This document shows, piece by piece, positions 5,813 through 8,084 of a stretch of DNA of 8,084 bases. Made by a program: the position numbers and the translations under genes. The stretch is from Streptomyces katrae (GTDB lineage Bacteria > Actinomycetota > Actinomycetes > Streptomycetales > Streptomycetaceae), in assembly GCF_000966975.1 (NCBI RefSeq), contig NZ_JZWV01000957.1:1-8084 (forward strand), in the 5' to 3' direction. The notes below the pieces were generated by a model, which did no database searches, had not been told where the DNA came from, and worked only from the letters and a program-made list of their open reading frames with translations. The first letter of the stretch is position 1. Every line of letters begins with the position of its first letter.

Positions 5813-5869
5813 CCGCCCGCGAGGTCCCGTCCCCGCCGGCCGCCCGCGGGGGCGGGACCTCGCGGGCGG
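5813..5869. terminator. Long bidirectional hairpin terminator
   Basis: Arms 5813-5836 and 5846-5869 pair over 24 bp, with a single G-U pair (5830 with 5852) and a 9-base loop. It sits between the convergent dehydrogenase (stop at 5807) and SnoaL-like gene (stop at 5882), so it can end both transcripts. There is no U-run, but the stem is exceptionally long and GC-rich. Confidence 0.85.
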
Positions 5870-5881
5870 ATCCGGCCCGGC

Positions 5882-6259
5882 TCAGCTCGGCTTCCCGAGG
5901 CCGGCCAGCAGTCCGCGCGGATCGAAGGTCACCCGGATCCGGCTGATCCTCCCGTCCTCCACGTGCATCCAGTTCGCCGTCGGCGCGGGCGGCGCGATGC
6001 TCGTGCACAGTTCGAACCAGGTGATCACCTCGTCCCCCTCGGCCACCCGCACCTTCACGTCGATCCGCTCCAGCACCCGACCGAGCCCCTTCAGCCCGGC
6101 CAGCGCCTCCTCCGTCCCCTGCGCCGTGCCCAGCGCCCCGACGAAGTCGACGTCATCGGCCAGCAGGCCGCGCATGGTGTCGAAGTCGCCCGCCTCCCAG
6201 GCGGTGAAGTAGGTCTCGGCAAGCTCTCGTGCGGTCTTCGTCTTCGTCGTCGTCTCCAT
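5882..6259 (-). CDS. SnoaL-like / NTF2-fold protein, 125 aa
   Basis: Small alpha+beta cone protein of the SnoaL/nuclear-transport-factor-2 superfamily. Members are polyketide cyclases, limonene-epoxide-hydrolase-like enzymes, ketosteroid-isomerase-like enzymes or ligand-binding proteins. The N-terminal helix pattern ELAETYFTAWEAGDFDTMRG, then LLADDVDFVG and the strand pairs EVITWFELC and ISRIRVTFDPRGLL, is typical, as is the length. ATG 6259 has GGAGG 8 bases upstream; an in-frame ATG at 6295 would add 12 unlike residues and crowd the promoter. It is divergent from a LysR-type regulator with 70 bases between, the classic layout for a regulator and its target. A ketosteroid-isomerase-like role beside the steroid-type cluster is attractive, but I see no decisive active-site signature. 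The function stays open. Confidence 0.85.
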   Translation of the reverse strand: METTTKTKTARELAETYFTAWEAGDFDTMRGLLADDVDFVGALGTAQGTEEALAGLKGLGRVLERIDVKVRVAEGDEVITWFELCTSIAPPAPTANWMHVEDGRISRIRVTFDPRGLLAGLGKPS

Positions 6260-6329
6260 GACTCCATCCTCCCGAGCCCCTGTCCATCCGTCCAACAGAT
6301 GGATCAGATGCCAGTTATCATCATCGGAT
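6260..6329. promoter_or_regulatory. Divergent LysR/SnoaL promoter region
   Basis: Seventy bases between divergent starts, relatively AT-rich for this genome. There is a dyad ATCC-N11-GGAT at 6286-6304, and a second ATC-N7-GAT (6317-6329) that abuts the LysR start within TATCATCATCGGATA. LysR regulators bind interrupted dyads of this general form (T-N11-A), although neither matches that spacing exactly. TTATCAT near 6315 is a possible -10 for the regulator. Confidence 0.45.
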
Positions 6330-7205
6330 ATGGAGATGCACCAGCTGCGCTACTTCGCCGCCGTCGTGGACGAGGGCACCTTCACCGGCGCCGCCCACCG
6401 GCTGCACGTCAGCCAGTCCGGCGTCAGCACCCAGGTGGCCAAGCTGGAGCGCGAGCTGGGCCACGCCCTCTTCGACCGCTCCGGCCGCCAGGTGCGCCTC
6501 ACCCCGGCCGGCGAGGCCGTCCTCCCCCTCGCGAAGAGCGCCCTGGCCACCCTCGACGCCATCCGGCACACCGCGGCCGAGTTCGCCGACGCCGTACGCG
6601 GCCGGGTCCGGCTCGGGATGGTCATGGGCTGCTCCATCCCGCCCTTCCTGGACACCCTCGCCGACCTCGGCCGCAGCCACCCCGGGATCGAACTCGGCCT
6701 GCACGAGGGCCACTCCGAAGACCTCCAGTCCCAGGTCCTCGCCGGCTCCCTCGACCTGGCCCTGATCGGGTACGCGGGTGAGGCCGCCGGGGGCCTGGAG
6801 GCGGACGTCGTGATCGACGAGCCGATCGCCGCCGTCGTCCCGGCCGGGCACCCCCTCGACCGGACGGAACTGCCCCTCGCCGCCCTGCGCGGCGAGAAGG
6901 TCCTCTGCCTCCCGCCGGGCACGGGCATCCGCGCCGCCTACGAGGACTCCTGCCGCCGCGCCGGCCTCGACCCGCGCGTGGACCTCGAAGCCAGCTCCCC
7001 GGCCGCCCTGCTCCGCCTCGCCGAGCGCGGCGCGGGGGTCGCCGTCCTCAGCGCCTCCTCCGCGCAGGGCGCCGGCGTGCGGGCCGTCCCGTTCGCCGAC
7101 GCCGCCACGCACGCCCGGCTCGGCCTCGTCACCCGCCCCGGCCAGCACTCACCGGCCGCCCGGCTCCTGCGCACCAGACTCCTGGCCGCCCTACGGGCCA
7201 CCTGA
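6330..7205 (+). CDS. LysR-family transcriptional regulator, 291 aa
   Basis: DNA-binding regulator with the standard LysR layout. An N-terminal winged HTH covers residues 1-60 (MEMHQLRYFAAVVDEGTFTG, then AAHRLHVSQSGVSTQVAKLE as helix-turn-helix, and LFDRSGRQVRLTPAG as wing). A linker helix runs to about 90. A periplasmic-binding-protein-like effector domain runs from about 92 to the end (RVRLGMVMG, DLALIGYAG, RLAERGAGVAVLS). Length is normal. ATG 6330 is chosen because MEMHQLRYF is the usual family start; ATG 6336 is possible, with GGA six bases upstream. It probably controls the divergent SnoaL-like gene and itself; the effector is unknown. Its stop lies only 4 bases from the stop of the convergent HAD gene. 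Confidence 0.94.
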   Translation: MEMHQLRYFAAVVDEGTFTGAAHRLHVSQSGVSTQVAKLERELGHALFDRSGRQVRLTPAGEAVLPLAKSALATLDAIRHTAAEFADAVRGRVRLGMVMGCSIPPFLDTLADLGRSHPGIELGLHEGHSEDLQSQVLAGSLDLALIGYAGEAAGGLEADVVIDEPIAAVVPAGHPLDRTELPLAALRGEKVLCLPPGTGIRAAYEDSCRRAGLDPRVDLEASSPAALLRLAERGAGVAVLSASSAQGAGVRAVPFADAATHARLGLVTRPGQHSPAARLLRTRLLAALRAT

Positions 7206-7209
7206 ACCC

Positions 7210-7875
7210 CTACCGGTCGAGGAAGGCGAGCGCCCCGCGCAGGTCCTCGGGCCCGCGGAAGTGGACGCCCGTCATCCCGAGCGCGACGGCGGCCTCCACG
7301 TTCTCCCTCCGGTCGTCCACGAACAGACAGCGCTCCGGGGCGGCCCCCGCCCGGCCGACGGCGATCGCGTAGATCTCCGGGTCGGGCTTGGCGACCCCTT
7401 CCAGGGCGCTGTTGACCACGTGGTCCGCGAGGTCCGTCAGCCCCATCGCCGCCAGGTCCTCCTCCAGGTCCAGCGCGGCATTGGTCACCAGGACCACCGA
7501 CAGCCCCGCCGTACGCGCCCCGCGCAGGGCGGAGACGACGGCCCCGTCCGCCCGGAAGGGGGACCGGGCCAGCGCCCCGGCCAGCTCCCGCGCCCGCTGC
7601 GCGGGCACCCGTACCCCGCCGTCCAGGCCCCCGAGCCGGTCGGCGACCTGCTCCACCCACTGGTCCTTGGTGATCTGGCCCAGCACCAGCGGCCCGCCCT
7701 GCTGCGGGTGGAACGCCACCGACGCCGTCGTCCCCTCCGGGAGGCCGGCCGCGCGTTCCAGCTCGGTCAGCCGGGAGGAGTCGTAGAACCGGATGACGTT
7801 GTCTAGGTCGCACAGGACAGCGTCGAAGGGCCTGGCCGGGGTCGCCGTACCGGGGGCCGGGGAAGTCGTCGTCAT
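7210..7875 (-). CDS. HAD-superfamily hydrolase (subfamily IA-like phosphatase), 221 aa
   Basis: Haloacid-dehalogenase-fold hydrolase, probably a phosphatase on a small phosphorylated metabolite. All four motifs are present. Motif I is CDLDNV, with nucleophile Asp23 and general acid Asp25; motif II is VTN (Thr131); motif III Lys163 is in AKPDPEIY; motif IV is FVDDRRENV with Asp187-Asp188. A helical cap of about 90 residues lies between motifs I and II, as in subfamily IA. The first 16 residues are a Thr/Ala/Pro-rich leader. ATG 7875 is preceded by AGGGAAGGG. It follows the end of another minus-strand gene by 33 bases, so the two are probably co-transcribed. The substrate cannot be read from the sequence; Asn after motif I (DNV rather than DGT) is a minor variation. 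Confidence 0.92.
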   Translation of the reverse strand: MTTTSPAPGTATPARPFDAVLCDLDNVIRFYDSSRLTELERAAGLPEGTTASVAFHPQQGGPLVLGQITKDQWVEQVADRLGGLDGGVRVPAQRARELAGALARSPFRADGAVVSALRGARTAGLSVVLVTNAALDLEEDLAAMGLTDLADHVVNSALEGVAKPDPEIYAIAVGRAGAAPERCLFVDDRRENVEAAVALGMTGVHFRGPEDLRGALAFLDR

Positions 7876-7908
7876 GTCCCTTCCCTATCACGCCGGTTCG
7901 TACGGGGA

Positions 7909-8084
7909 TCAGCCCAGCGGGGCCTGCTGCAGCGGTACCGGGCGGGGGGCCGGCTTCGGGGGCGGGTCCAGGCGTACGGGTGGGGGCGGGGCGGCCGGCT
8001 GGCTCAGCCCGACGATCCCGCAGGGGACCTCCGGCGTGGCGTACGGGAGCCGCAGCCGGCCCTCCGGCGTCCACAGGCCGGTGC
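7909..8084 (-). CDS. C-terminal end of an unrecognised protein with a proline-rich tail, partial
   Basis: On the minus strand a frame enters from the right edge and ends at TGA (7911-7909), giving 57 residues. The first part, GLWTPEGRLRLPYATPEVP, looks like a folded-domain end. It is followed by CGIVGLSQPAA and a tail of about 28 residues rich in proline (PPPPVRLDPPPKPAPRPVP). Nearly every third codon position is G or C, unlike the other frames, which supports real coding. I do not recognise the family, and the body of the gene is outside the window. It lies 33 bases upstream of the HAD hydrolase on the same strand, likely the same operon. Confidence 0.7.
   Translation of the reverse strand, partial: TGLWTPEGRLRLPYATPEVPCGIVGLSQPAAPPPPVRLDPPPKPAPRPVPLQQAPLG

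Noticed and set aside
4869..6008. Minus-strand open frame spanning the short-chain dehydrogenase and the terminator
   Set aside because: It runs through the terminator hairpin, its composition is unnatural, and it overlaps a convincing dehydrogenase.
7784..7806. Second TAGAAC...GTTGTCTA site inside the HAD gene as another KstR-like operator
   Set aside because: The spacing and right half do not fit the palindrome, and it lies within coding sequence away from any start.
6938..8074. Long minus-strand frame across the HAD gene and beyond
   Set aside because: It is out of frame with both the HAD hydrolase motifs and the G/C-third-position frame of the right-edge gene; a shadow of the two.

Overview
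This is a very GC-rich window (about 70% or more by eye, with codon third positions almost all G or C in the real genes). Gene style, Shine-Dalgarno spacing and protein families point to an actinomycete, most likely Streptomyces or a close relative. It reads as chromosomal lipid/steroid-type catabolism and accessory genes. There are no RNA genes, insertion sequences, CRISPR arrays or phage genes.

Layout: (1) 1-534, minus, the N-terminal part of a metal-dependent amidohydrolase that runs off the left edge. (2) 727-2028, plus, a cytochrome P450 divergent from it, with an unusual lysine in the I-helix, ending at a clean hairpin terminator. (3) 2132-2491, minus, a degenerate stand-alone receiver-like protein with no output domain. 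(4) 2501-2731, a long regulatory region with a small dyad, a possible -10, a perfect 16-bp palindrome fitting the KstR-type operator pattern, and a 16-bp-stem leader hairpin. (5) 2732-5807, plus, a three-gene cluster: MaoC/hydratase-2 enoyl-CoA hydratase, zinc alcohol dehydrogenase, and a short-chain dehydrogenase of the HSD17B4/MFE-2 type. It ends at a 24-bp-stem terminator. (6) 5882-6259, minus, a SnoaL/NTF2-fold protein divergent from (7) 6330-7205, plus, a LysR-family regulator. (8) 7210-7875, minus, a HAD-family hydrolase, convergent with the LysR gene with only 4 bp between. (9) 7909-8084, minus, the proline-rich C-terminal end of an unrecognised protein that enters from the right edge.

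The most coherent story is the three-gene cluster. The hydratase and the short-chain dehydrogenase match the hydratase-2 and dehydrogenase units of the eukaryotic peroxisomal multifunctional enzyme type 2, here as separate genes with an alcohol dehydrogenase between them. Together they would run two successive steps of (R)-specific beta-oxidation of a branched or steroid side-chain acyl-CoA. The KstR-like operator upstream supports a sterol/lipid-degradation regulon. Whether the P450 and amidohydrolase belong to the same pathway is not shown by the sequence. The intercistronic C-rich tandem repeats, the leader hairpin and the degenerate receiver are the main structures that the gene list does not explain.
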